The notes beneath the pieces are model-generated. The model was not told the DNA's origin, made no database searches, and was given only the letters and a program-made list of their open reading frames with translations. From Candidatus Yaniella excrementigallinarum (lineage in GTDB: Bacteria; Actinomycetota; Actinomycetes; Actinomycetales; Micrococcaceae), in assembly GCA_019113675.1 (NCBI GenBank), contig DXHA01000097.1, positions 1-64,000 of the forward strand: a stretch of 64,000 bases of DNA, given 5' to 3'. Positions 19,110 to 29,945 of the stretch are shown piece by piece; position 1 is the first letter of the stretch; each line of letters starts with the position of its first letter. Both the position numbers and the translations under genes were made by a program.

Positions 19110-19990
19110 AGTGTGGTTAAGAGTCGTCCCATGGTGGTGCGGTCGACAACGTTATAGTTACCGGTGCCGATGAAAAATTTGATGTCACGTACGGCGTCCA
19201 TAATAGAAGCCGGAACCTCGGTGAGGCCCAGGGTGTTCAGCGAATCTGTGGCCTGAATAGTCGGAGCGTGCGGGGTATCAGAGAAGACGACGACGAAGCC
19301 GCCAACCTGGCAGTTTGGTAGCAGCCGTTGTAGCCCAAACACCGAATCGGTGAGGTCGGCTAATGCGACGCGTTTGCGTCCGATCAGCTCGGTACCGTTG
19401 AACTGATACACATCCGGTGGCGCGTATTGCACCTCAAGCACCGCAGCTTTATTGCCACCCAGAACCACGGTGTCCAGCACCTGACGGCGTGCCAGTTTAA
19501 CCCCATGAAAAATTCGGACGGCCGGCAGGCTAGGAACCACACGGTCTTGTAGCACTTGTGAAAGCTGGGCGTGCATGGCATGCCGCTTGCCGCCAAAGAG
19601 CCTTTTGGGCAGTTGTCCGTGCACCACCCGTTGAGCTGTTGGCGAATCTACGCTGATAGGTGGTTTGGCGGAGATGTGTATTGGTCCCTCAGCAAGCGGT
19701 GGCACATAGCGCGCCGGCACAACCTGCGGTGTCTGCTTTGCCGAATAGTTCCGCGGAGACGGTGCCGGCGGAGGTTCCGGGCGTGAGTCAAGCTCAGAAA
19801 GTTGTTTCCAAGCTTTGGTGATTTCATCAAAGCGTGCTGCGTCACCGCCCCGATCCGGGTGATGTTTTTTCGCTAAACCAAGATAGGCTCGACGGATTTG
19901 TTTTTCCGTTGCTGAGCGGCTGACCCCGAGTACCTGATAGGGGTCTAAGCGGTTACCTTGATTGTCTGACACGACCCACATTCTACCCAT
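19106..19990 (-). CDS. J-domain protein with uncharacterised C-terminal domain
   Basis: DPYQVLGVSRSATEKQIRRAYLGLAKKHHPDRGGDAARFDEITKAW (J domain with HPD), Pro-rich linker, then a domain of about 170 aa. Confidence 0.85.
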   Translation of the reverse strand: MGRMWVVSDNQGNRLDPYQVLGVSRSATEKQIRRAYLGLAKKHHPDRGGDAARFDEITKAWKQLSELDSRPEPPPAPSPRNYSAKQTPQVVPARYVPPLAEGPIHISAKPPISVDSPTAQRVVHGQLPKRLFGGKRHAMHAQLSQVLQDRVVPSLPAVRIFHGVKLARRQVLDTVVLGGNKAAVLEVQYAPPDVYQFNGTELIGRKRVALADLTDSVFGLQRLLPNCQVGGFVVVFSDTPHAPTIQATDSLNTLGLTEVPASIMDAVRDIKFFIGTGNYNVVDRTTMGRLLTTL

Positions 19991-20010
19991 GCTGATCTAA
20001 ACTGGTGGAC

Positions 20011-21210
20011 ATGACCCGAATTTATCTAGACCATGCAGCCACCACGCCGGTGCGTTCCACGGCGTTGGACGCGTTTGTCGCTCAAGCACAACGTAACGGT
20101 AACGCTTCGGCCCTGCATTCTGCTGGCCGAAGCGTTAAATTGCATGTTGAAGATGCCCGCGACCAACTGGCCGCCACCCTGGCGGCTGACCCCACAGAAA
20201 TTCTTTTTACCGCAGGTGGTACCGAAGCGGATAATTTGGCGCTCAAGGGCTTATATTGGGCTAATCAACCCAATGACGTCATCATTGCCACTGGAATTGA
20301 ACACCCGGCCGTGCTGGAAACACTCGACTGGTTGGAGGCCCACGAATCGGCCACGGTAGCCTACGTGGACGTCACACCGGAGGGTTTTGTGGATGTGGAC
20401 GCCTGGCAGGACGCACTGCAGCAATATCGCGGCCGGATTGCTGTGGCCACACTGATGTGGGCCAATAACGAAATTGGCACCATCCAACCCATTGTTCAGA
20501 TCGCCCAGCTTTGCCAGGCTGAGGGCGTGGATTTTCACGTTGACGCTGTCCAAGCGTTCGGAGCCGTGCCCATTACCTTTGGCCAAGGTATTACTACCAT
20601 GGCCATCTCGGGCCACAAGATTGGCGCTCCCGTGGGCATTGGAGCACTTTTGGTACGCCGAGATGCCAAACCAACTCCGGTACTGCACGGTGGAGGCCAG
20701 GAACGCGAGATTCGCTCCGGTACAACCGCCGATGCCCTTATTGCAGCGTTTGCTGCCGCTGCAGTTGAGGCGCACACCAACTTAACTACCGAAGCTGCAC
20801 GCCTGGCTGGATTGCGGAACCAATTGCTTGCGGCGATACAACGCGATATCCCCGAAGCAAAGCTTCAAGGTCCTGCCAACATGGATTATCGGCTGCCAAC
20901 GAACGTGCACTTTTCTTTTGCCGGGGCAGAGGGTGACTCGTTATTATTTGGGTTGGACATGGCTGGCATCGAATCATCTACGGGTTCGGCGTGCAATGCG
21001 GGAGTATCACGACCGTCTCATGTTGTCTTGGCAACCGGCCAAGATGAAGCAGCCGCCCGTTCCACCCAGCGGTTTTCCCTGGGACACACGACGACGCAAG
21101 AAGATATTGACGCGGTGATAGCGGCACTGCCTGGTATATACCGGGCGGCAGCGGATGCCGGAATGGCAGCGCAAATGTCGTCTATCCGAACCGCGAATTC
21201 GCACCGATAA
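20011..21210 (+). CDS. Cysteine desulfurase (NifS/IscS family)
   Basis: [53 protein letters not shown] and [10 protein letters not shown]. Confidence 0.95.
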   Translation: MTRIYLDHAATTPVRSTALDAFVAQAQRNGNASALHSAGRSVKLHVEDARDQLAATLAADPTEILFTAGGTEADNLALKGLYWANQPNDVIIATGIEHPAVLETLDWLEAHESATVAYVDVTPEGFVDVDAWQDALQQYRGRIAVATLMWANNEIGTIQPIVQIAQLCQAEGVDFHVDAVQAFGAVPITFGQGITTMAISGHKIGAPVGIGALLVRRDAKPTPVLHGGGQEREIRSGTTADALIAAFAAAAVEAHTNLTTEAARLAGLRNQLLAAIQRDIPEAKLQGPANMDYRLPTNVHFSFAGAEGDSLLFGLDMAGIESSTGSACNAGVSRPSHVVLATGQDEAAARSTQRFSLGHTTTQEDIDAVIAALPGIYRAAADAGMAAQMSSIRTANSHR

Positions 21211-21224
21211 ACGGGGAGAATACT

Positions 21225-22373
21225 ATGAAAAAGTTGAAGGTTTTGGCAGCAATGTCAGGCGGTGTTGACTCGGCTGTGGCTGCCGCACGGGCAGTTGAAG
21301 CTGGCCACGACGTCGTCGGAGTCCATCTGGCACTGTCTCGAATGCCCGGCACATTGCGCACCGGTTCACGCGGTTGCTGCACCATCGAAGATGCCTCTGA
21401 TGCTTGGCGTGCCTGCGAAAAATTAGGCATCCCCTACTACACCTGGGACTTCTCTGAACGCTTCCAAGAAGAAGTCGTCGATGATTTCATTGCCGAATAC
21501 GCCGCCGGACGCACTCCGAACCCATGTATGCGGTGTAATGAGCGCATCAAATTCGCCGCGCTGCTAGAACGTGCGCTGGCGCTAGGATTCGATGCCGTAG
21601 TAACCGGACATTACGCCAAGGTCATCGAAAACGAACGCGGGGAGCTGGAGCTGCATCGTGCCGCCGATGACGCTAAAGACCAATCGTATGTGTTGGGTGT
21701 GCTTACTGCCGAACAGCTGAAACACTCAATGTTTCCGCTAGGTGACACCCCATCCAAGGACATGGTACGTGCCGAGGCAGAAGAACGCGGCCTTTCGGTG
21801 GCGCAAAAACCAGACTCCCACGATATTTGCTTTATTCCCGATGGTGACACCCGCGGTTGGTTGGAAGAAAAAATCGAGATGTCCGATGGGCCCATTGTGG
21901 ATACCGAGGGCGATGAGGTCGGTACACACCCGGGTGCTCAGGCCTTCACCATCGGTCAGCGCCGCGGTTTAGGTATCGGCAAACCTGCCGGTGACGGTAA
22001 ACCACGATTCGTTTTGGAAATCCGGCCGAAAGATAACACAGTGGTGGTTGGCTCACGCGATATGCTCGCCGTCGACCGGATAACAGGCATCCGCCCTTCA
22101 TGGGCAGGAGCCCCGATCGCTGAGGAATCTACCGGTGAATGGTTTAGTTGCCACGTCCAGGTTCGCGCTCACGCAGAACCGGTGCCAGGACGCGCCCGTG
22201 TAACCACCGGTGACGTCGATGGTACTACCGCTGTGGTATGGGAAATGGAACTTGATGACACCATCCAAGGTGTTGCCCCCGGTCAGACCGCTGTGGTCTA
22301 TCAAGGAACCCGGGTACTTGGTCAGGTGACCATCCATAAGTCGATCAACGCTGAACGCTTGGCACACGTCTAA
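21225..22373 (+). CDS. mnmA: tRNA-specific 2-thiouridylase MnmA
   Basis: [55 protein letters not shown] and [11 protein letters not shown]. Confidence 0.96.
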   Translation: MKKLKVLAAMSGGVDSAVAAARAVEAGHDVVGVHLALSRMPGTLRTGSRGCCTIEDASDAWRACEKLGIPYYTWDFSERFQEEVVDDFIAEYAAGRTPNPCMRCNERIKFAALLERALALGFDAVVTGHYAKVIENERGELELHRAADDAKDQSYVLGVLTAEQLKHSMFPLGDTPSKDMVRAEAEERGLSVAQKPDSHDICFIPDGDTRGWLEEKIEMSDGPIVDTEGDEVGTHPGAQAFTIGQRRGLGIGKPAGDGKPRFVLEIRPKDNTVVVGSRDMLAVDRITGIRPSWAGAPIAEESTGEWFSCHVQVRAHAEPVPGRARVTTGDVDGTTAVVWEMELDDTIQGVAPGQTAVVYQGTRVLGQVTIHKSINAERLAHV

Positions 22374-22383
22374 ACTAGGGACT

Positions 22384-22719
22384 ATGAATTACGACTCCAA
22401 GGCGTCTTCCTTGACGGGGACCACTGATCCGGCAATTTTTCAAGAGCTGCTTTCCATTCGCTCCAGCATTGACAATATCGATGCCACCCTGGTGTATCTG
22501 CTGGCTGAACGATTTAAATGCACCCAGAAGGTCGGTCGGCTTAAAGCTGAACACGACTTGCCGCCATCGGATCCGGAGCGTGAAAAGGCCCAGATTAAGC
22601 GGTTACATTCGCTTAGCGAAGACGCTGAATTGGATCCGGAGTTTGCGGAGAAATTTTTGAACTTCATCATTGAGGAAGTCATCCGTCACCACAAGGCGAT
22701 CTCGCAGGAGCAGCAGTGA
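22384..22719 (+). CDS. Chorismate mutase (AroQ type)
   Basis: LLSIRSSIDNIDATLVYLLAERFKCTQKVGRLKAEHDLPPSDPEREKAQIKRL...NFIIEEVIRHHKAI. Confidence 0.9.
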   Translation: MNYDSKASSLTGTTDPAIFQELLSIRSSIDNIDATLVYLLAERFKCTQKVGRLKAEHDLPPSDPEREKAQIKRLHSLSEDAELDPEFAEKFLNFIIEEVIRHHKAISQEQQ

Positions 22720-23693
22720 CGCACCCGGTTGCGGTGGTTGACGGCACATTTGCTGGCACTGATCTGCACGCCGTCTATAAGCTTCAACTGGAAGAACTCG
22801 GCTCACCCAATATTCCGGCCTTGGCGGAGTTGCCACACGTGGGACCGCATGCAACCGGATTAGGAAAGCTAGCGGCGAATCTGGGTATGCCTATCGAGCG
22901 GCGTTCCTATGGGTGGCAGTTACAGCATGGTCACCGTATTTCTTCAGCTGATCAATTGCGGGCCATCTCGCACCGGGACAGTGTTATTCAAGCCCTGGCT
23001 GATGTGGCAGCCGGTGACGACGTCCCCGCTGTGTCAGTGCGTCTACTTGGACCCGTAACGGCCATGACTGCCGGGTGGCTACCATCTGGTCAGCGCATTA
23101 TCCGTGATCCGGCAGCACGCGCCGATATAGTAGATGCCTGGGCCGAAGCCGCTGGGGCACTTATTGAGCGCATCAGATCCGTTACCGGGGCAGCAACCAC
23201 CCTGATAGTCCAGGAACGTGATGCGGCACAAGCGGTAAACGGGCGCATCCAGACTGCCTCGGGTGCTGGATTTGAACGGTCGCTGGATACCGCCGAAATA
23301 CGGTCGTATTGGCAAGCCATTGCTGACCAAGATGCGGTTATGCTCTTTGATGTTTCGCCCCAATTGCAGGATACCGCAGCAGAAATCTGTGGGGTGACTA
23401 TGGACTGGCCCCAAGGGCGCAGCCATGCCACAGAGCACGTCTGGGAACTCGTCGATGGGCTAGTCCGGGCTGAAACCCCCGTTGGGCTCCAACTTGAACA
23501 ACACGGCGACCCGCACCGGGATGCTGAACAACGCATCCGGCAGTACTTGGATTGGGGTCTGGCCTCTGAAGGCCTTGAATACGTCCGACTGTTGCATCGT
23601 TTCGATGCGGCAACTGAGGCACAGGCTGGTCCGGGGCTACATTGGTTGAGTCTGTGTGCCCAACACGCCGGTCAATACGTGGCTAGCCTGTAG
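22716..23693 (+). CDS. MetE-like (UROD/MetE superfamily) protein
   Basis: GTDLHAVYKLQLEELGSPNIPALAELPHVGPHATGLGKLAA, as in actinobacterial proteins annotated methionine synthase downstream of mnmA. GTG start overlapping the previous stop. Confidence 0.65.
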   Translation: MTHPVAVVDGTFAGTDLHAVYKLQLEELGSPNIPALAELPHVGPHATGLGKLAANLGMPIERRSYGWQLQHGHRISSADQLRAISHRDSVIQALADVAAGDDVPAVSVRLLGPVTAMTAGWLPSGQRIIRDPAARADIVDAWAEAAGALIERIRSVTGAATTLIVQERDAAQAVNGRIQTASGAGFERSLDTAEIRSYWQAIADQDAVMLFDVSPQLQDTAAEICGVTMDWPQGRSHATEHVWELVDGLVRAETPVGLQLEQHGDPHRDAEQRIRQYLDWGLASEGLEYVRLLHRFDAATEAQAGPGLHWLSLCAQHAGQYVASL

Positions 23694-23705
23694 CATAAAC
23701 CATAC

Positions 23706-24998
23706 TTAGAGGCGTCCGGCGGCTTTGAGCCGTAAATACATGTCTCCAACGGCGGTAGGCAGATCTTGTGGCTGTGCTTGGACAACATCGGCGCCGTACC
23801 GATTTAACAGACGTACCATTTTGCGATTGCGCAACTTTTGTGCCTCGGCACTGGCAGCAATAAACGCGTCATCGGAGGTGTCACGTTGTTGGGCCATGTC
23901 TTCAAGCTCTGGATCTGCCACGGCTGCAATCACCACGGCATGCCGCTGTGTCAGTACCGGCAGAATGGGGATCAGTCCTTCTTCGATGGCCGCGGAATCC
24001 AGCGGTGTTACCAAAACCAGAAACGCCCGTTGTCGGCTAATATGGGCAATTTCCGGTGGCAGCAGTGACCAATCGGCGGCTAGCAGGCGGGGAAAAATTT
24101 TCGATAAGGCCGTAGATATGCGGTATAGCAGTGGTCCCTTATCCTCCGATGAAGACCGGGATCGGATTGCTTGATCCAGGGTTACAAGATCCACCCGATC
24201 ACCGCCGGCATTGGCCAAAGCAGACATGAATAAGGCTGCCTCAATACCTGCATCAAAGCGTGTTTCATCGCCGACGCGAACAGCTGAGGCCCGCGATGCA
24301 TCCAAAACCACTACGACACGCCTATCGCGCTCTGGACGATAGGTGCGCACAATTAAGTCAGTAGCTCGGGCTGAGGCTCGCCAATCAATGGTTCGTACGT
24401 CGTCACCACGGACATATTCACGCAAGGAGTCAAACTCGTGTCCCGCACCCGGGGTGTGTACTGCTGAGCGACCTTCAATTTCGCGAAGCTGATTGATCCG
24501 GGAGGGTAATTGTCGACGCGAACGAAACGGCGGGACCACCGTAACGTCACCGTCAGAATCGTGGGTGTACTGACGTCCTCCGAATCGCAATGGGCTAACG
24601 CAACGCACCGTGAGTTTGTGGCTACGTACGGTGCCTCGCCGGGAAGGGGTAAGCACACTAGTAAATCGTTGGGTCGCCCCTGGGACAATGTCCATGCGAT
24701 GTATCGGTTGTGGATCGTTGGCCTGTGGCTGCCAACCGTCTCGTATCTGTCCGTGTATACGGCGGCTGGAGGTGTTAGTCAGTTCCACCCATACTTCTAG
24801 TGGTTCTGCTAGGCGAACTTGCTTATTTTCACTGCGTACAATACTTACCTTCCGCGGGGAAGGAGTGAGCACAATATCGACCAAAAGCACTAGCGCGAGC
24901 GTTCCCACAATGGCAAAGACGGTTACCCAGCTGGGCCATAACACCATGGGAATGAACCCGGCGATAGCCAGTAGTACAAAGCGGAAGGAAATGAACAT
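23706..24998 (-). CDS. DUF58 domain-containing protein
   Basis: LREYVRGDDVRTIDWRASARATDLIVRTYRPERDRRVVVVLDASRAS. Start set to ATG 24998, overlapping the moxR stop. Confidence 0.93.
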   Translation of the reverse strand: MFISFRFVLLAIAGFIPMVLWPSWVTVFAIVGTLALVLLVDIVLTPSPRKVSIVRSENKQVRLAEPLEVWVELTNTSSRRIHGQIRDGWQPQANDPQPIHRMDIVPGATQRFTSVLTPSRRGTVRSHKLTVRCVSPLRFGGRQYTHDSDGDVTVVPPFRSRRQLPSRINQLREIEGRSAVHTPGAGHEFDSLREYVRGDDVRTIDWRASARATDLIVRTYRPERDRRVVVVLDASRASAVRVGDETRFDAGIEAALFMSALANAGGDRVDLVTLDQAIRSRSSSEDKGPLLYRISTALSKIFPRLLAADWSLLPPEIAHISRQRAFLVLVTPLDSAAIEEGLIPILPVLTQRHAVVIAAVADPELEDMAQQRDTSDDAFIAASAEAQKLRNRKMVRLLNRYGADVVQAQPQDLPTAVGDMYLRLKAAGRL

Positions 24999-25951
24999 TA
25001 CCGCGGCACCGCAACCGTTGCCAATAAACCTTGCAGCACCTGATCGACGTCGACGCCGTCCATTTCGGCTTCGGGACGCAGTGCCACACGGTGGCGCAAA
25101 CACGGTAGCAGCAGAGCTTGGACGTCGTCGGGGGTGATAAAGTCACGGCCCATCAGCCAAGCCCAAGCTTTAGACGTTTTCATCAGTGCTGTAGAACCAC
25201 GCGGCGAAACCCCGGTTTGTAGCGAGGGCGAGGTTCTGGTGGCCTGAACTAAATCCACAATATATGCCAACACATCCGGCGAAGTTTTGACCTGCGCAAC
25301 TTCTTCCCTGGCCTCCCGGACGGTGGTCTGATCAGCTACCGGATGTAATCCGGCATCGCCTAGTCTGGTTGGATTGAACCCAAAAGCGTGACGGTTTAAG
25401 ATTTCTATTTCTTCCTTGCGACCCGGAAGACCCAGTCTAACTTTGAGCATAAACCGATCCAACTGGGCTTCTGGCAACGGGTAGGTGCCCTCATATTCAA
25501 TGGGGTTCTGTGTGGCAATGACCATGAACGGCTCTGACAGGGGATAGGTGGTACCGTCCACTGAAACCTGGTGTTCCTCCATGGCTTCTAATAGTGCTGC
25601 CTGAGTTTTAGGTGGGGTTCGGTTGATCTCATCTGCCAGCATGAGGTTGGTGAATACGGGGCCCTGCCGAAATTCAAAATCTGAGGTGGAGGCATCAAAA
25701 ATCAGTGAACCTGTCACATCCCCGGGCATAAGATCCGGAGTAAACTGCACACGGGCATTTTGCAGATCCATCGCTTCCGACAGGCTGCGTACCAGCAGTG
25801 TTTTGGCAACTCCTGGTACACCTTCCAATAAGACATGACCTTCGGCAAGCAGCCCAATCAATAACGACGTGACGGCATGATCCTGGCCCACAACGGCCTT
25901 GGCAACTTCTACCCGGACATCATTGAGTGCAGGATGGGCAGTGTGGTTCAC
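24998..25951 (-). CDS. MoxR-family AAA ATPase
   Basis: VVGQDHAVTSLLIGLLAEGHVLLEGVPGVAKTLLVRSL, LADEINRTPPKTQAALLEAMEE and IATQNPIEYEGTYPLPEAQLDRF. Confidence 0.96.
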   Translation of the reverse strand: MNHTAHPALNDVRVEVAKAVVGQDHAVTSLLIGLLAEGHVLLEGVPGVAKTLLVRSLSEAMDLQNARVQFTPDLMPGDVTGSLIFDASTSDFEFRQGPVFTNLMLADEINRTPPKTQAALLEAMEEHQVSVDGTTYPLSEPFMVIATQNPIEYEGTYPLPEAQLDRFMLKVRLGLPGRKEEIEILNRHAFGFNPTRLGDAGLHPVADQTTVREAREEVAQVKTSPDVLAYIVDLVQATRTSPSLQTGVSPRGSTALMKTSKAWAWLMGRDFITPDDVQALLLPCLRHRVALRPEAEMDGVDVDQVLQGLLATVAVPR

Positions 25952-27136
25952 TTATGACTCCTTTGTTGGTGCTGTGAAACGATCACGCACCTGTTGTTCG
26001 AGCTGTTGTAGCTGCTGTGCCCATGTGACGAATTGCTCAGCGGTGAGCCGTTGGGCAGGCGGGGTATACAACTGGTGCAGTTCAGCGACGGGACGGTCTA
26101 ATTGTTTGGCAGTCTCTGCCAAAATGGCTTGTGGTCGGGTTTCGTTGCCCAACTGCAGCAGCCTAGCCAGTCGTGCCAGACTGGCCTGCTGCAGAATGCT
26201 GATGGCATGTGCATAATGCTTTGCTTTGGCATACATACGGCCGCGACCCACTGTGGTCTCGGCAGCCGATACCTCAGCGGGTAAAGGCTCGGTAATGACC
26301 GGGCCACTGCGGCGTCCGATATAAAATAGGGCGATACCTGTGACGATGACAGCCCAGACGATGCTCATACGCACCCAATCGGGCAGTTGAACCGGCGACA
26401 GTTCACCGTCGCGGTCTGGGTCTAGGCTGAAGTCCGGTTGAAACCAGATGACCGTATCAGTGCGGCCTAGCGCCCAGGTTGCCAGGGTGGCTGTGCCATT
26501 ATCGTAGAGGCCAGCATTAGACAGCATCTGCCAGTCGGCAAAGATAATTGAACCATCAGCTGTTTGTGCATAGGCGTATAACTGCGAGCCGTCGTCATCT
26601 ATCAGGAAACAGCCTTGGGCGTCATCGTCTAAGGCCACACCTGATCGCACTGCGGCAATATCCCCTGCTTCTTTAGCGGCTTGGAGCTGACAAGAGTCTT
26701 TAGCTTCAAGACGTTCGACCACCGGTACGCCAGTAATTTCGTCGACACCTTCAACAAGGTGGCGCAGCTGCTGTTCGGAAACACCGGCAAATACGCGTTG
26801 ATCCGCCGGGACAAGATCAGCCAGTTCATCTAATCGTGTATACGAGGCGTTAGCCATGGCGCTATTTTTATCGTGGAAGACCACCGTGGCATCCGGGTGG
26901 CGGTCTAGCTCAGCGCGCAACTGCGACATTGACTGAGCTGGCTGAACCCCAATACCCTGATCTTCAAGCACACTAGTAATACCGGCGGCCCCGTGAGTTG
27001 TTTTATCATCAATTCCAAGAGTGCCTTCGGTGCGTTCGGGTTGAAGAGCTAACCAGATCATGACGGCTAGCCACAATAACACCACCAGGACAACGATAAT
27101 AATGAGCCCGTATTTTCGACGCGAAGCTAGATTCAT
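25952..27136 (-). CDS. DUF4350 domain-containing membrane protein
   Basis: Position between MoxR and DUF4129, N-terminal TM, GAAGITSVLEDQGIGVQPAQS. Confidence 0.8.
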   Translation of the reverse strand: MNLASRRKYGLIIIVVLVVLLWLAVMIWLALQPERTEGTLGIDDKTTHGAAGITSVLEDQGIGVQPAQSMSQLRAELDRHPDATVVFHDKNSAMANASYTRLDELADLVPADQRVFAGVSEQQLRHLVEGVDEITGVPVVERLEAKDSCQLQAAKEAGDIAAVRSGVALDDDAQGCFLIDDDGSQLYAYAQTADGSIIFADWQMLSNAGLYDNGTATLATWALGRTDTVIWFQPDFSLDPDRDGELSPVQLPDWVRMSIVWAVIVTGIALFYIGRRSGPVITEPLPAEVSAAETTVGRGRMYAKAKHYAHAISILQQASLARLARLLQLGNETRPQAILAETAKQLDRPVAELHQLYTPPAQRLTAEQFVTWAQQLQQLEQQVRDRFTAPTKES

Positions 27137-27771
27137 CGGGGTATCAACCTGGCCGGATCCATCTGCGGGTCTGGGGTTTGTGGCTGGGCGTTTTGGGTGG
27201 CCTGAGCCAGGTGTAGCATGGCCGTAACGGCGTCTCGGCTGGGTGTGCTGCCGCCATAGACAATCTGATTAAACTGCGATGACGCAGCGTAAATATCTTC
27301 GCGGTGTCCCGGCAGCACAGCGCCCAATGACCAGCCAAAGCTCGTGGCTGTGGTTGACGGCGTCACATCTACCAACTTGCGCTGTTGGGCAAGGCGAACC
27401 ATGAACCTGTAGGCATGGATGTAGGCCTGGTCCAGTTGGCCGGCCTCCAGGTAGCTTTGTGCCTGGGCAAAATACTGTTCAGCCGAGACTGTCGGGTCTA
27501 CCAGGTGTTCATCATCGTCGACGGCATCCGGGCTCACTGAAGGACGGAAATACCGGATGAGCACAAATATCACCACGCCCACCGCCAAAACTAGCAGTAT
27601 TTGAATGACCACACCGCCTGTCCCTGAGGCATCTACATTGACACCCAATGCATCATCGAGCCAGCGAAGAAACCTGTCCCAGATACTGATGGCGTCATCC
27701 ACATCATAAGAATCGATACGTTCATCCAATAGCCGCCGGGCTTCGTCGTCGTCGGGGGTCCATGGGCTCAT
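27133..27771 (-). CDS. DUF4129 domain-containing protein
   Basis: Central TM and C-terminal AYRFMVRLAQQRKLVDVTPSTTATSFGWSL, upstream of DUF4350-MoxR-DUF58. Confidence 0.8.
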   Translation of the reverse strand: MSPWTPDDDEARRLLDERIDSYDVDDAISIWDRFLRWLDDALGVNVDASGTGGVVIQILLVLAVGVVIFVLIRYFRPSVSPDAVDDDEHLVDPTVSAEQYFAQAQSYLEAGQLDQAYIHAYRFMVRLAQQRKLVDVTPSTTATSFGWSLGAVLPGHREDIYAASSQFNQIVYGGSTPSRDAVTAMLHLAQATQNAQPQTPDPQMDPARLIPR

Positions 27772-29063
27772 CGATACGGCCCTGCCGGATTTGGCGGACT
27801 CTGTGGAGGCTGATAGCCCTGTGACCACGGGCCAGGCTGCTGCAGTCCAGTGGCGTGGCGTCCTGGGATCAGGTCATTGGTGCTATCACTGGCATTGGGC
27901 TGTCGATCTACTGAAGTATCAAAACGGTCAGTAGTGGTCCTGGTAGCTTGTTGTGCGGCGATTTGTTGGAACTCTAAACCAAGGCCCTCTTTACGGAAAC
28001 GGTAATCGAAATAGAAGAAAATCGAGATTAACAAACCCATATTTAAGATGATGAAGCCAATAAGCGAAGAAACTGTGGAGGTGACCAGGTTAAGCACCAG
28101 CATACCGGTATTGACCTCCGCTTCAGTGCCCAACGATGTCATAACGAAAGCGGAAACGAAACTAAAGGGTGTGGCGATTACTGCCCAGACAGTGAGCAGG
28201 ATAACGACAAATAGCAATGTGATACCCAAAGTGCGCCAGAAGTGACCACGAGTCAGGCCCCAAGAACGACGAAGCGCTGCAAACACCCCGATGTTTTCAA
28301 TGACCATGGCGGGCATCACCAAGCAAAACCGGATAAAGAAAAAACTACCAATGATCGCCGGTATCGCCAGGGTTACCAGGCTGCCCAAAAGGACACCAAT
28401 AATTGTACCGACGTTATTTGCACCGGTATCCGGGAGAGTTACGGAAGTAACGAAGGAGAATAGTAGCATAAGAGCAATGCTCAAGGTAACGATAACTACG
28501 ATACCTGCTGCCATAAGTAAAAATAACAGGATTATGCGGCCCCATTGACCACGTAAGAGTCGAAAGCCCTGGCCTAATAAGGTTTTCATGCCCACTGCAC
28601 CGCGGGCCACCATGGTTGAGAACATCCCCCAACTAAACGTTTGTCCTAAAAACAGTAGCGCTAGGGATAAAAAACTAGTCAGTAAAGACCAGACGAGTGT
28701 TTGAGAGATCAAACTATCAAGTTCGCCATAGAGATTTATCCAATCGCCGGTTAACGACCTTGTGAAAAAAAAGTCGCTGGTGGCGGATAGCAGAGCGGAG
28801 ATGGACCCAAAAATTAAGGCTGCCCCGAAAAATAAGCCGGGCGACTGCCGTAACATGGCAAACATCGAGGTGAAATAATCGCCGAGACCTAAGGGGCGTA
28901 ACGGTAAAGTACCGGGTTGGGGGACCGGCATATAAGGGGAGTTGGCCGGTGGTGGATAGCTCGCCTGCCCTGGATGGTTCCCCTGTGGGTTCCAGCCGTA
29001 TGAGCCACCCTGATATGGGCCGGGTTGTCCAGGATATGGGTTACCTGGTCCGTAGTATGACAT
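27768..29063 (-). CDS. Polytopic membrane protein with glycerophosphodiester phosphodiesterase-type membrane domain
   Basis: Pro/Gly-rich N-terminus then several TM helices (LRPLGLGDYFTSMFAMLRQSPGLFFGAAL). Start set to MSYYGPGNPYPGQPG. Confidence 0.7.
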   Translation of the reverse strand: MSYYGPGNPYPGQPGPYQGGSYGWNPQGNHPGQASYPPPANSPYMPVPQPGTLPLRPLGLGDYFTSMFAMLRQSPGLFFGAALIFGSISALLSATSDFFFTRSLTGDWINLYGELDSLISQTLVWSLLTSFLSLALLFLGQTFSWGMFSTMVARGAVGMKTLLGQGFRLLRGQWGRIILLFLLMAAGIVVIVTLSIALMLLFSFVTSVTLPDTGANNVGTIIGVLLGSLVTLAIPAIIGSFFFIRFCLVMPAMVIENIGVFAALRRSWGLTRGHFWRTLGITLLFVVILLTVWAVIATPFSFVSAFVMTSLGTEAEVNTGMLVLNLVTSTVSSLIGFIILNMGLLISIFFYFDYRFRKEGLGLEFQQIAAQQATRTTTDRFDTSVDRQPNASDSTNDLIPGRHATGLQQPGPWSQGYQPPQSPPNPAGPYR

Positions 29064-29270
29064 GGGTTCCTCTAAGGTCGGTATGTCCGGGTTCTCATAT
29101 ACTGTATTTGTCGCCCCGTTAGTAGACCAAAGTCTAGCCACGTGAGATACCGGTCGCGGCATAATTTCGCCGCGATGTCCCTAAATGCCACGATAAAATA
29201 TGTCACAGGGACTTGTCCGGTATGCTTTAGCCAGGTAATTACTATGTCAAGCGCCCGGGAAGGAACACGG

Positions 29271-29942
29271 TTGAAGACCAAAGTATTAGTGGTTGACGAC
29301 GACGAAGCGTTAGCCGAAATGATCGGGATCGTGCTCAACAACGATGGTTTTGAAACCTATTTTTGTTACGACGGCGGGGATGCCAATGACATGTACCGCA
29401 GCGTTCGCCCCGATCTGGTGCTGCTAGATCTGATGTTACCCGGCAAGGACGGTATCGAGATACTGCGCGACCTGCGTAAAGAATCTGACACCCCGGTAGT
29501 CATGCTTACTGCGAAATCTGAAACTGCCGACGTCGTCCGTGGTCTGGAAGCAGGTGCTGACGATTACGTACCAAAACCGTTCAAACCCGCCGAACTTGTT
29601 GCTCGTGTTCGAGCCAGACTGCGTGAGACTGACACGAAAGACTCTGAGACACTGCAAATCGCCGACCTAACCATTGATGTCGCCGGCCACGAAGTGACCC
29701 GCGATGGCGAAAGTCTGAGCCTTACACCACTGGAATTCGACCTCCTAGTGGAATTAGCTCGCCGACCCGGTCAAGTGCTGACTCGTGAAGAACTGCTTGA
29801 AGAAATCTGGGGATACCGGCATCAGGGTGATGCCCGGTTAGTTAATGTCCATGTGCAGCGCTTGCGCGCCAAAGTCGAAAAAGATCCAGACAATCCCGAG
29901 GTGATTCTCACCGTGCGCGGCGTCGGATATAAAGCTGGCTAA
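29271..29942 (+). CDS. mtrA: Two-component response regulator MtrA
   Basis: KVLVVDDDEALAEMIGIVL...LVLLDLMLPGKDGIEILRDLR and an OmpR-type wHTH. TTG 29271 follows GGAAGG; ATG 29244 is an in-frame alternative. Confidence 0.92.
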   Translation: MKTKVLVVDDDEALAEMIGIVLNNDGFETYFCYDGGDANDMYRSVRPDLVLLDLMLPGKDGIEILRDLRKESDTPVVMLTAKSETADVVRGLEAGADDYVPKPFKPAELVARVRARLRETDTKDSETLQIADLTIDVAGHEVTRDGESLSLTPLEFDLLVELARRPGQVLTREELLEEIWGYRHQGDARLVNVHVQRLRAKVEKDPDNPEVILTVRGVGYKAG

Positions 29943-29945
29943 ACC

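Noticed and set aside
20251-20775. 174-aa - strand ORF inside the cysteine desulfurase
   Set aside because: Antisense of a highly conserved enzyme; composition not protein-like.
24610-25137. 175-aa + strand ORF opposite DUF58/MoxR
   Set aside because: Arg/Ser-rich shadow ORF with no domain; opposite strand strongly supported.
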